From assembly GCA_029974875.1 (NCBI GenBank), contig JARKQP010000133.1:1-22651 (forward strand): DNA of 22,651 bases, written 5' to 3'. The notes under the pieces were generated by a model. That model saw only the letters and a list, made by a program, of their open reading frames with translations, was not told the origin of the DNA and made no database searches. Source of the DNA: Mobilitalea sp. GTDB lineage: Bacteria > Bacillota_A > Clostridia > Lachnospirales > Lachnospiraceae. The stretch's first letter is position 1; every line of letters starts with the position of its first letter. Positions 1-7,372 of this stretch are shown piece after piece. The position numbers were made by a program, and so were the translations under genes.

Positions 1-154
1 ACTGATGGGGGGCATTTTTTCTCTCCGTTTCTTTCTATATGATATATAATTGTGCTCAACCGTACTAATTATATGAAAAATTGTACTGATGATATAGCTT
101 GGCAATTAACCTGTTTTGATAATTATAGCTTTCTTTTCCCAAGGATTCAATCCA
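1..154. other. Non-coding left edge, nothing recognised
   Basis: This AT-rich stretch lies downstream of the leftward TSUP gene. I see no convincing coding frame, no strong terminator hairpin and no repeat. A G-run followed by a T-run near positions 5-20 could be the tail of a terminator whose stem is outside the window, but this cannot be judged from here. Confidence 0.5.
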
Positions 155-940
155 TTAATAGATGAACTTAAAGATATTATAAATGTTGATCTCTATGATT
201 ACTATCATCAGGGCGATAAATAGCCTCTGTCCATTCTGTACGGATATTTTTTGGTGAAGCCTGCTTCCAAACAGCCCTCCGGTAATACCGCCAAACACCA
301 TGATAATAATGATAAGGAGGTCGAACTCCGGAAGACTTCCTGACAGGACGGTGCTGATGAGGCTGGTTAATTGGGAAATCATAATGATGTACAGGGAGTT
401 AACGGCCGCTTCCTTATGCTTGATAGAAAAACAATATTCCAGTAATACCAGATTAATCGGTCCGCCTCCAATCCCTAAGAAGGCTGAAAGCAGCCCCAGT
501 GTCAGGCCGACCAGGGAAACGGACAGCTTATTTTGAAGATGATGGGTTTTTATTTTACGAGTGTTTAAGGTATATACTAAGGTTCCTAATGTGATAAAGA
601 TCAGGATCGAGGCTTGGATTGCACCGATTTTGTTATTGTCAGGAAGCAGCACATAGGAATACTGGAAGAGGTATTTTCCAAGGATCCCACCTAAGGCTGC
701 ACCGATTGCGAGAGGAGTGCTTAAGCTTAAACGGATCACGTGCTTATCTGTTTTTAAATGAAGCATCACGGATATGGTGGACATTGCCAGAACCGTGCAG
801 CCGGATAGAAAACTAATGGAGCTTACGTTAAGATATCCCACTGCGTCTAAAACCGGCTTGATTATGATGCCTCCGCCAATGCCACAGATGGAGCCTACAA
901 TAGAAGCTAAAAAGCTGACGATAAAAAAAATAAAATGCAT
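155..940 (-). CDS. TSUP-family membrane anion exporter (TauE/SafE type)
   Basis: An integral membrane protein of about 261 residues, probably exporting sulfite, sulfonates or a related small anion across the cytoplasmic membrane. The frame is nearly all hydrophobic helices. The N-terminal segment contains SICGIGGGIIIKP and a second copy of the motif, FLGIGGGPINL, lies near the middle. These paired glycine-rich repeats are the hallmark of the TauE/SafE (DUF81) family, and the length is typical. Two in-frame ATGs exist (955 and 940). I prefer 940, because a GGGGGAAGG ribosome-binding site lies just upstream of it and the upstream ATG would contain that site. The gene diverges from a LysR-type regulator, which by common arrangement controls its neighbour. 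The exact substrate cannot be read from the sequence. Confidence 0.88.
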   Translation of the reverse strand: MHFIFFIVSFLASIVGSICGIGGGIIIKPVLDAVGYLNVSSISFLSGCTVLAMSTISVMLHLKTDKHVIRLSLSTPLAIGAALGGILGKYLFQYSYVLLPDNNKIGAIQASILIFITLGTLVYTLNTRKIKTHHLQNKLSVSLVGLTLGLLSAFLGIGGGPINLVLLEYCFSIKHKEAAVNSLYIIMISQLTSLISTVLSGSLPEFDLLIIIIMVFGGITGGLFGSRLHQKISVQNGQRLFIALMIVIIEINIYNIFKFIY

Positions 941-982
941 GATTCCTTCCCCCATAAGATTGATCTAACCAAATTTCCCTGT

Positions 983-1025
983 TAAGGCGTGCTTGAAAAC
1001 TCATTATGGTTTTCAGACACGCCCT
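983..1025. repeat. 43-bp dispersed palindrome, copy 1
   Basis: A near-perfect inverted repeat with 15-nt arms, GGCGTGCTTGAAAAC and GTTTTCAGACACGCC, around an 8-nt centre. On the minus strand it aligns without gaps to the element at 10740-10782, including the flanking CTAGGG and CCTTA ends. It lies between the predicted leftward promoter and the start of the TSUP gene, so it would form a hairpin in that gene's 5' leader. I do not know a name for this family. Confidence 0.8.
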
Positions 1026-1060
1026 AGGAATTCCTTTAAGTATGTAACACTAAAGTATCT

Positions 1061-1097
1061 ATACTGAATTATAGTATTGGGGATGGACATAAATCAA
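1061..1097 (-). promoter_or_regulatory. Predicted promoter of the TSUP gene with LysR-type dyad
   Basis: Read leftward, TTGATT (1092-1097) and TATAAT (1068-1073) are separated by 18 bases. The dyad ATACT-N7-AGTAT at 1061-1077 covers the -10 box and has the T/A-rich symmetry of LysR-family operators, so the divergent regulator may act here. The promoter call is a consensus match. The operator call is inference. Confidence 0.5.
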
Positions 1098-1231
1098 TTA
1101 TTATATTATTATATAATACATAATGAAAAACATATGTAATATCCGGAATGGATTTCTTTGAAAAACCGGACTATGTTTTGTACCCATATCGTGAAACATC
1201 CATGATAAATACAAGGGAAAGGGTGACTGTA

Positions 1232-2113
1232 ATGACATTAAGGCATATGAGGATTTTTAAAGAGGTATGTGTCCAGGAGAGTATTACAAGGGCGGCGGAG
1301 CAGCTTAACATGGCCCAGCCGGCAGTCAGTGTCGCTATCAGGGAGATGGAGGAGCATTATCAAATCAAACTATTTGAACGGTTAAACCGCCGCATATATA
1401 TTACGGATGAAGGTAAAGTATTATTGCAGTATGCAGATACAATTATCAGGCAATTCGAGGAGGCGGAGAATTTAATCCTCAGCTCCAATTATGTCAGCAC
1501 CCTGCGGATCGGAGCCAATATATCACTGGGCTCAGGCTTGTTGCCATTGGTTCTTGAGGAATATGGGAAACGGTATCCGAAGGTAATCACTACCTCAGTA
1601 ATTAACAATTCTGATTATATAGAGAAGAAGCTGGTCCAAAACGAGATAGATCTGGCGATTGTCGATAATATCTCACCTACTGCCGCCTTTAAAGGGGAGT
1701 ATCTTACGGAGGATAAGATGATAGCCGTTTGCAGCAAAGAATATGGTGAGCGGCTTGGAAAGGAAATTACATTAGAGCAGATGGCAAAAGAGAAGCTGCT
1801 GCTGCGTGAAAAAGGCAGCGGGTTGCGCAGCACTGTAGATTCGGCCTTTGATTTATATGGCCTGGTGCCGTATATTGCTATGGAAAGTATAAGCACAAAT
1901 GCGCTATTGCAGGCGGCAGCGCACAATCTTGGCATCCTTATTATTTCAGAGAGAAGACTGGAGCTTGATAGATATAGGGAGGAGCTTGTTAAGATAAATA
2001 TTTCGGATGTGGATTTAAGGAGGAAATATCATATCATATATAACCAGAATAAGTATATCACGCCTAATATGACGAGCTTTATAGAGTTAACGTATGAGGT
2101 GCTTAAGCATTAA
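1232..2113 (+). CDS. LysR-family transcriptional regulator
   Basis: A 293-residue DNA-binding regulator. The N-terminus has the classic LysR winged helix (LRHMRIFKEVCVQESITRAAEQLNMAQPAVSVAIREMEE), given here by position as residues 2-36 with key stretches AAEQLNMAQPAVS and IREMEE. It is followed by the linker helix and a periplasmic-binding-like effector domain of about 200 residues (for example LRIGANISLGSGLLP and the SGLRSTVD region). The length matches the family. The open frame begins at 1148, but the start at 1232 is preferred: AAGGG lies 8 bases upstream, and the homologous region begins exactly there. It diverges from the TSUP exporter, which is probably its target. The inducer is unknown. 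Translation ends directly at the foot of a terminator hairpin. Confidence 0.9.
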   Translation: MTLRHMRIFKEVCVQESITRAAEQLNMAQPAVSVAIREMEEHYQIKLFERLNRRIYITDEGKVLLQYADTIIRQFEEAENLILSSNYVSTLRIGANISLGSGLLPLVLEEYGKRYPKVITTSVINNSDYIEKKLVQNEIDLAIVDNISPTAAFKGEYLTEDKMIAVCSKEYGERLGKEITLEQMAKEKLLLREKGSGLRSTVDSAFDLYGLVPYIAMESISTNALLQAAAHNLGILIISERRLELDRYREELVKINISDVDLRRKYHIIYNQNKYITPNMTSFIELTYEVLKH

Positions 2114-2156
2114 CGGAAAAGTTCCCTGCTTCATAAAATAAGCAGGGACTTTTCCG
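2114..2156 (+). terminator. Strong hairpin after the LysR gene
   Basis: CGGAAAAGTTCCCTGCTT pairs with AAGCAGGGACTTTTCCG (17 pairs, one bulged T) around a short AT-rich loop. It starts at the base after the stop codon. The downstream T-run is poor, but the reverse strand could also fold for the convergent glycosidase gene, so it may work in both directions. Confidence 0.75.
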
Positions 2157-2232
2157 TGTTCGCTAGCATATTAAATGCTTCTACGTTTTATTGGAAGAAT
2201 CGTAGGTGTTGATTCAGATGGAGTATTTTTAA

Positions 2233-3291
2233 TTACGCATAATCCTCAATTCTCCACTCATCCTTCCAATCAATATATACCATATCATCTTCAAAACGAA
2301 TTGGCAGCCAAACGTAATCCGCTATGGAAGTGTTCCTCATCTCCGAATCATCCAGATCGTCATTCCGATCTTCCATCTCCTCCGGTTTGACTTCTCCGCC
2401 AAAGATTTTCTCGAAAATAGCAGCATATTCCTCATACTTCCTGTCCATATGCTCCGGAAGCCAGCGGTCCGCGCAGGCAATGTAAAGATCCTTCTTCCCA
2501 GGTACCTTAAAAATAGAAGAGATCTGGGAATGGAACGAGGTATTGCTTTCATCTCCTATATGCGGGTTACCCAATACGGTAAAGGGGCCATGCCAGGTAT
2601 CCGCCACCGCAGCCTCTGAAGGGTTTGGAAGGTATCCCGTCGTACCTGACGTGATAAGGTAATGCTTTCCCTTTCTCAGGCAATGCGCCGTTGCTTCCCT
2701 GACAAAGGGAGGCTGTGTGTGGGGGAAATGGGTGCTGTAGTAGCCTGTCACATCCGTATAATCCGGTGTTAAGTCCGCGCAGATCGTCTCACTGTGAACG
2801 CGTTCAAAATAATAATATGCCTTCCCATCCGGCGCTACTACCAGGTCAAAGTCCCCTGCACTCATGTTCAGGGGCTTCAGCCCCTCCCTTACCTTGGCAT
2901 ACGGCCCAAGGATATGGTCGGCGGTCATGACAGTCTCTGTCTGTGTTCCATCTCTGTGCATGATTTTCAGCCAGGCCACATACTTCGTGGTATCCTTATT
3001 GTAAATAATGTGGGGACGGTCCATTTGGGAGGAGGGATGGAGGGAAGAATCAGGATCATCTGGCTCGGGGGGAATAATCAGCCCCTGGTCCTCCCAGTTG
3101 TATAGATCCTTTGAAGTATAGCACCTTACTCCCCAATGCCAAATATCATTGTCTCCTGTAGTTTTCTCCTTATTTTCCCCATACCAGTAATAGGTACCGT
3201 CAATGTACATGACGGATCCCCCATGGGCATGAATCCTGTTCCCGTTTGTATCCAGCCATACCTGGCCAGGACGAATACTATTGTATGTCAT
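2233..3291 (-). CDS. GH43-like glycoside hydrolase, cytoplasmic
   Basis: A 352-residue protein without a signal peptide, resembling family 43 glycosidases (five-bladed propeller). Visible motifs are IHAHGG (residues 20-25), YYWYGENK (34-41), SQMDRPHIIYN (around 88-98, Asp91), the F-V-R-E-A segment with a Glu suited to be the general acid, and SGTTGYLPNP. The IxAHGG...YYWYGEN pattern is like the branch that includes exo-beta-1,3-galactanase-type members, where the usual base Asp of GH43 is absent. That placement is inference. The start is set by AAGGAGC 8 bases before the ATG at 3291. The longer frame to 3369 overlaps the permease gene and lacks such a site. It is last in the transporter operon, 40 bases after the permease, so it probably trims the imported oligosaccharide inside the cell. 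The actual substrate is unknown. Confidence 0.82.
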   Translation of the reverse strand: MTYNSIRPGQVWLDTNGNRIHAHGGSVMYIDGTYYWYGENKEKTTGDNDIWHWGVRCYTSKDLYNWEDQGLIIPPEPDDPDSSLHPSSQMDRPHIIYNKDTTKYVAWLKIMHRDGTQTETVMTADHILGPYAKVREGLKPLNMSAGDFDLVVAPDGKAYYYFERVHSETICADLTPDYTDVTGYYSTHFPHTQPPFVREATAHCLRKGKHYLITSGTTGYLPNPSEAAVADTWHGPFTVLGNPHIGDESNTSFHSQISSIFKVPGKKDLYIACADRWLPEHMDRKYEEYAAIFEKIFGGEVKPEEMEDRNDDLDDSEMRNTSIADYVWLPIRFEDDMVYIDWKDEWRIEDYA

Positions 3292-3331
3292 AAAAAATTG
3301 CTCCTTTTCTTTTTTGTTTTTACTAAACCGC

Positions 3332-4225
3332 TCATTCCTTAACTCCGCCAAGTGTAATTCCCTTAACAAAATACTTCTGGAAAAACGGATAAATAATCAT
3401 AATAGGCAGAATGCCTACTGTAGCAATGGCCATTCTAACCGTAGTGCTTGGCATCTTTATATTCATGCCTCCTAAGGAAGAGGAATTCTGTATCAGAACC
3501 TGAATATTTTCATTGATATTATTCAGGATAATCTGGATGGTATAAAGATGTCCGCCTCCCCGCTCTGTCAGGTAATACATGCCGTTCTGCCAATCGTTCC
3601 AGTACATCAGGCCTGTCATTAGGCCAATGGTTGCAACGATGGGGAGACTGAGGGGCAGGACGATCTTGCAGAAAATTCCGAATTCACTGGCTCCGTCCAG
3701 CCTCGCCGCCTCAATCAGGCTGGCCGGGATGCTGTTGGTAAAATAATTCCTGACTAGAATGACATTAAAGGCATTCATCAGCAATCCAGGGAAGATCAAA
3801 GCCCAGATTGTATTTCTGATATGGAAATAGTTAACATAAGTGTAATAAGTCGCTACCAGTCCACCATTAAACAACATGGTAAAAATCAGCAGAAAGCTTA
3901 AAAGCTTCATGCCCGGCACCTCTGACTGGCAAATCGCATAAGCGAAAAGCGTGGTAATCAGTATGCTGACAGCAGTTCCGGCAGCCGTAACCACCAGGGT
4001 CATAAGATATGCCCGCCCGATGGTATCCCATTGTACTGCAATATAATGATAAGCGTCCAGACTCCATTCCTTTGGGAAGAAGGAAAATCCATTTGCAGTC
4101 GCCCAGGTATTATCCGTCAGGGATGCAATAATGAGCAGAATAAAGGGCAGAAGCGCCATCAGGGCGAAAAGGCCGCATACAGAATTGGCAATTGCCTGTG
4201 TCATGATAGATTCCTTTGATTTCAT
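3332..4225 (-). CDS. Carbohydrate ABC transporter permease (LplC/YtcP-like)
   Basis: A 297-residue inner-membrane subunit of a binding-protein-dependent sugar importer. About six hydrophobic helices are visible. The cytoplasmic EAA loop that contacts the ATPase reads SLIEAARLDGASEFGIFCK (from about residue 169), with the following I-V-L-P, and the C-terminus FVKGITLGGVKE is typical of the LplC/YtcP branch (COG0395). The start is decided by AGGAGGTGACCCT directly before the ATG. The gene follows its partner permease by 11 bases and precedes the glycosidase by 40, so the three are co-transcribed. No ATP-binding gene is present in the operon, so a shared MsmX-type ATPase elsewhere is expected. 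Confidence 0.92.
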   Translation of the reverse strand: MKSKESIMTQAIANSVCGLFALMALLPFILLIIASLTDNTWATANGFSFFPKEWSLDAYHYIAVQWDTIGRAYLMTLVVTAAGTAVSILITTLFAYAICQSEVPGMKLLSFLLIFTMLFNGGLVATYYTYVNYFHIRNTIWALIFPGLLMNAFNVILVRNYFTNSIPASLIEAARLDGASEFGIFCKIVLPLSLPIVATIGLMTGLMYWNDWQNGMYYLTERGGGHLYTIQIILNNINENIQVLIQNSSSLGGMNIKMPSTTVRMAIATVGILPIMIIYPFFQKYFVKGITLGGVKE

Positions 4226-4236
4226 AGGGTCACCTC

Positions 4237-5193
4237 CTAAAATAGTGAGCTGCTGGATTCATATTTCTTCACAAGCTTATTGGCGCCGATGATCAGTACA
4301 AATCCTACAATGGACTGATATACGCTGGCAGCACTGGACATGCTGTAGTCGTTGTTTTTCATTAATGCCTGATAAATATATACATCCAGGGTTCTGGTGA
4401 CGGGATACAGGGCGCCGCTGTTTCTCGGCATTTGATAAAAAAGGCCGAAATCGGAGCGGAAAATCTGTCCCACACTAAGGATGAACAGCGTTATTAAGGT
4501 CGGCTTTAGCAGTGGAAGGGTGATGCGCCTGATCTGCTGCCATTTGGTGGCGCCGTCAATCTTAGCTGCTTCAAAATAATCCATGCTGATTCCTACGATA
4601 CTGGACAGGTAGATGATCATGCTGTATCCCACACCCTTCCATACATTGATGAAAACCAGGATAAAGGGCCAGTATTTTCGCTCCTGGTACCAATTAATCC
4701 CCTCCTTACCAATAGGCTCCAGTATACTGTTATTGATCATGCCGGTCTCGGCGGAAAGGAACGTGAACGCCAGATAGCTTATAATGACCCAGCTCATCAG
4801 GAAGGGAAGGAGGATCAGGCTCTGGTAAAGCTTTTTAACAAACTTTTTCCGGATCTCATTAATCAGGATTGCAATAGCAATTGCCACTATATTCCCGGCC
4901 AGAAAAAAGACAATGTTATAGAGGATGGTATTTCTCGTAATCACCCAGGCATCCGAGGAAGCGAATAGAAATTTGAAGTTATCGAACCCGCACCACGGGC
5001 TTCCCCAGATTCCCATTTTGAAATTCAGCTTCTTAAATGCTATGGCGATTCCAAACATGGGAAGATAATTATTGACGATGATATAGATCAGACCGGGGAG
5101 AGCCATCAGATAAAATGGCAGGATCCTTTTCCAGCGGATTTTCTTCCGGGATGCTTGTTTGACAGGTGCTGCCGCTGTACTTTTTATACTCAT
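4237..5193 (-). CDS. Carbohydrate ABC transporter permease (LplB-like)
   Basis: A 318-residue membrane subunit of the same importer, of the LplB/UgpA type (COG4209-like). A positively charged N-terminal tail of about 20 residues precedes the first helix (FYLMALPGLIYIIVNNYLPM). The EAA loop is YFEAAKIDGATKWQQIRRI at about residues 206-224, followed by T-L-P-L-L. The GAGTGGAAGGAGTATTAAAATG context gives a good ribosome-binding site for the ATG at 5193. It lies 111 bases downstream of the binding-protein gene, with a strong hairpin in that gap that probably sets lower permease expression relative to the binding protein. Confidence 0.92.
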   Translation of the reverse strand: MSIKSTAAAPVKQASRKKIRWKRILPFYLMALPGLIYIIVNNYLPMFGIAIAFKKLNFKMGIWGSPWCGFDNFKFLFASSDAWVITRNTILYNIVFFLAGNIVAIAIAILINEIRKKFVKKLYQSLILLPFLMSWVIISYLAFTFLSAETGMINNSILEPIGKEGINWYQERKYWPFILVFINVWKGVGYSMIIYLSSIVGISMDYFEAAKIDGATKWQQIRRITLPLLKPTLITLFILSVGQIFRSDFGLFYQMPRNSGALYPVTRTLDVYIYQALMKNNDYSMSSAASVYQSIVGFVLIIGANKLVKKYESSSSLF

Positions 5194-5247
5194 TTTAATA
5201 CTCCTTCCACTATTGCCGATTCCTCGGGAGGCGCTGCAGGATAATAG

Positions 5248-5303
5248 AACGGCTGGAACGTGGATTGCGGGCCGTAAGACTGCAATCCACGGTTCCGGCC
5301 GTT
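5248..5303 (-). terminator. Intercistronic hairpin between binding protein and permease
   Basis: Arms at 5248-5268 and 5282-5303 are complementary over about 21 pairs with one bulge and one wobble (for example GTGGATTGC with GCAATCCAC, and GGAAC with GTTCC). The promoter-proximal arm begins one base after the binding-protein stop codon. No T-run follows on the minus strand, so it is more likely an RNA-stabilising or partial-termination element than a full terminator. Confidence 0.7.
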
Positions 5304-5304
5304 G

Positions 5305-6891
5305 TTACCTGTTTGCTGCCCACTCATCTAGTTGACGCTGATTCTCTGCGATAACCTTATCGATGCCTGCTGATTTTAGGGCGTTTCTGAACTCTGCCAG
5401 GTTGGTCTCCGGATTCAGGGTTCCGCAGTTCATGCTGGGAATATATTGCTGAATCACTGCGGATACGGCAGAATATTCCGTAGATACGCTTTCCACGTTG
5501 AAGCAATACCCAAGAGCCGGGGATTTTCTGGAATCCGGGATGCTGTCGCTAAAATCCCGGATGATCGCATTCTTGTTGATGGGTGAGGGGCTCATCAGCG
5601 GCCATGCCAATCTGTCCCCATATACGCCGAAGGGCTGGAAATAAGGAAGTGTGCTCGGGTCAGCAGACAGATACTTAATTAAGGTACCTTCCTCATTCTG
5701 CTCCAGAACCTCATAGTCCTGTCCCTCGATACCATACTGCAGGAGCCAGGCGGCTTCCTTATGCTCATAGATATAATTCAGGGCTTCCACCGCCTTTTCC
5801 GGATTCACGGAAGTAATCGGTACGCTCCAAAGGATGCTCTGGAAACGGTCACCTGCCGTATATCCGTCGATCACCTTAAGGATTGCCAGGTCATAGCCGG
5901 TCTGGGCCTCTGTATCCCAGATTGCGCCCGGCGTACTCCATCCGAAATACCCGAGATAATTGCCGCCTGATATCAGAACGTTCCGATCCTCCGTGTTGGT
6001 TGCGGCATCCTTGGAGATGTATCCCTTTTGTACCCATTCATACATGCGGTTGGCGTAGTCTTCATATTCCGCTGTATCGTATACATTGGATATGGTCATG
6101 TTTTTGAAATCCTTGTTCAGCATCAGGAAACCGGAAGCAGAGGTTGCGCCAAGCTTATCATATTCAAAGGTATTTCTGGAAAGCGGCTCTTCTGAAGTGG
6201 GTTCCGGTATTTGGCAGAAGAAGTTGTCTCCCTCTCCGGCTTTTACAGCCGCAAAGATTTTTTCTATTTCATCCAGAGTATAGAATTTATCTTCGTCTAC
6301 AGAGATGCCGTATTTATCCAGGAGATCCTGGCGGACTATATAACCATAGGACTCGCCCTGGATATAGGCATTGGGCATTCCGTACAGCTTGCCGTCATAG
6401 TATCCTCCAGACATGGCAGAGCCGCATTTCTCAAGAATGGATGCGCCATGTGTATCTATGATGCCGTCCAGGGATTCTATTAATCCGCTGCTGACCAGGT
6501 TACCCACGCCGGTACCGACGGACAGGCAGAGATCCAGTTGTTCACCCGAGGATACGGCCAGCACAGTCTCATGGGCGAGATTGCTAAAGGATACAGGCTC
6601 CAATGTGATATGGACGCCGATATCCGGCTCCATCATGGCGTTCAGTGCATCTTCAACTGCCTGAAAACCCGTATTGGTGCTGCCGGTAGACGGCCACTGC
6701 CATACAATTTCTGTCAGTTCCCCGTTTTCACCGGATGTCTGTGAATTGCTTTCGTCCCCCACGCTGTTTGACGCATCAGACTGTCCCGCTGCAGGGTCGG
6801 CATCCGTAGGTGCCTGCCTGTTAGAGCATCCGGCCAGTCCGCCCAGAACAAGTGCAATGCTTAAGACTACTGCTAATGTTTTCTTTTTCAT
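5305..6891 (-). CDS. Extracellular sugar-binding lipoprotein of the ABC importer
   Basis: A 528-residue solute-binding protein, anchored by lipid on the outer face of the membrane, that would deliver a sugar or oligosaccharide to the LplB/LplC permeases. The signal peptide runs from MKKK through a hydrophobic core to the lipobox LAGC, with Cys22 as the lipidated residue. A Ser/Asp/Gly/Asn-rich linker follows. The body, with segments such as GIHITLEP-like DIGVHITLEPVSF and a YGMPNAYI stretch, is typical of the large LplA-type (COG1653) proteins. The start at 6891 is chosen because AAGGAGG lies 8 bases upstream. An ATG at 6927 lacks a site and would put 12 extra charged residues before the signal. 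It is first in the importer operon and is preceded by candidate regulator repeats. Confidence 0.92.
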   Translation of the reverse strand: MKKKTLAVVLSIALVLGGLAGCSNRQAPTDADPAAGQSDASNSVGDESNSQTSGENGELTEIVWQWPSTGSTNTGFQAVEDALNAMMEPDIGVHITLEPVSFSNLAHETVLAVSSGEQLDLCLSVGTGVGNLVSSGLIESLDGIIDTHGASILEKCGSAMSGGYYDGKLYGMPNAYIQGESYGYIVRQDLLDKYGISVDEDKFYTLDEIEKIFAAVKAGEGDNFFCQIPEPTSEEPLSRNTFEYDKLGATSASGFLMLNKDFKNMTISNVYDTAEYEDYANRMYEWVQKGYISKDAATNTEDRNVLISGGNYLGYFGWSTPGAIWDTEAQTGYDLAILKVIDGYTAGDRFQSILWSVPITSVNPEKAVEALNYIYEHKEAAWLLQYGIEGQDYEVLEQNEEGTLIKYLSADPSTLPYFQPFGVYGDRLAWPLMSPSPINKNAIIRDFSDSIPDSRKSPALGYCFNVESVSTEYSAVSAVIQQYIPSMNCGTLNPETNLAEFRNALKSAGIDKVIAENQRQLDEWAANR

Positions 6892-6933
6892 AACTTTAAC
6901 CTCCTTGTGTTGTTTGCATTTTTGCATGGTCTT

Positions 6934-7000
6934 ATTTTATGGTTTTTCACGTATTTGTACCATAACTTCATCAAACCTTGAGATGGCTTTTTCAAACCTT
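6934..7000 (-). promoter_or_regulatory. Regulator-type direct repeat and -10 box upstream of the importer
   Basis: On the coding (minus) strand AAGGTTTGA occurs twice, at 6992-7000 and 6971-6979, exactly 21 bases apart (two helical turns). AraC-family activators typically bind repeats with this spacing. A TAAAAT -10 candidate lies at 6934-6939, and the expected -35 position (6957-6962) is a poor match, as at activator-dependent promoters. The YesN-like regulator encoded upstream is the likely ligand. This is inference from spacing and context. Confidence 0.5.
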
Positions 7001-7048
7001 TTTGAAATTGTGAAGAAGTCTTTTGTTGGGGAGAGGTTTAGGCTGTGA

Positions 7049-7169
7049 AATGAATACGAGCACATATAGATGCATCTGGCTTGCCTTTAACCTCCCATGA
7101 TTACCAAGTGCAGGCAATCCTGGGAGGCCCGGTCTGCGCCATATGCATCTATATGCGCTCATATTCATT
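7049..7169 (-). repeat. 121-bp nested palindromic element (structured RNA or MITE-like)
   Basis: The outer arms at 7049-7080 and 7138-7169 match at 29 of 32 positions. Inside, CCTCCCA/TGGGAGG (7121-7127 and 7091-7097) and GATTGCC/GGTAATC form a second long hairpin with a 7-nt loop. On minus-strand RNA two of the three outer differences become G-U and the inner one is also G-U, whereas the plus strand has A-C clashes. That points to an RNA made in the direction of the flanking genes. TTGCCT (7112-7117) can alternatively pair with AGGCAA (7081-7086), which would exclude the inner helix. It sits between the response regulator and the binding-protein gene. I do not recognise a named family. Confidence 0.75.
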
Positions 7170-7372
7170 GCGCTAGTTATAGAAGGTCATTTATCAGGTG
7201 CTAAACATTGATGTAGGCATGAGGAATATACCATCCCGGGATAAATAATGAGGGGGATGTTTCATTATCTGATCTGGGCAGCATATTATGGGTGGAATGC
7301 TCAGGAAGCTTCATTTTTCTTGCTACTGTGCTTAATAAAGGGGGGCATGCGGTTTCACTGGGAGCGCTATTT
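7170..7372. other. Intergenic stretch with no recognised gene
   Basis: Lies between the palindromic element and the stop codon of the response regulator. A 62-codon minus frame (7201-7389) overlaps the regulator end, but lacks a ribosome-binding site and any family resemblance. No clear terminator or promoter was found. Confidence 0.4.

Noticed and set aside
1148..1231. Upstream start for the LysR gene
   Set aside because: The extra 28 residues are not part of the family and have no ribosome-binding site; the ATG at 1232 has one.
7081..7127. Simple H-type pseudoknot (TTGCCT/AGGCAA with CCTCCCA/TGGGAGG) or a known ribozyme such as twister
   Set aside because: The 14-base segment between helices is better explained by an inner hairpin, GATTGCC with GGTAATC, so the pseudoknot is at most an alternative fold. 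I could not match conserved twister, pistol or hammerhead cores.
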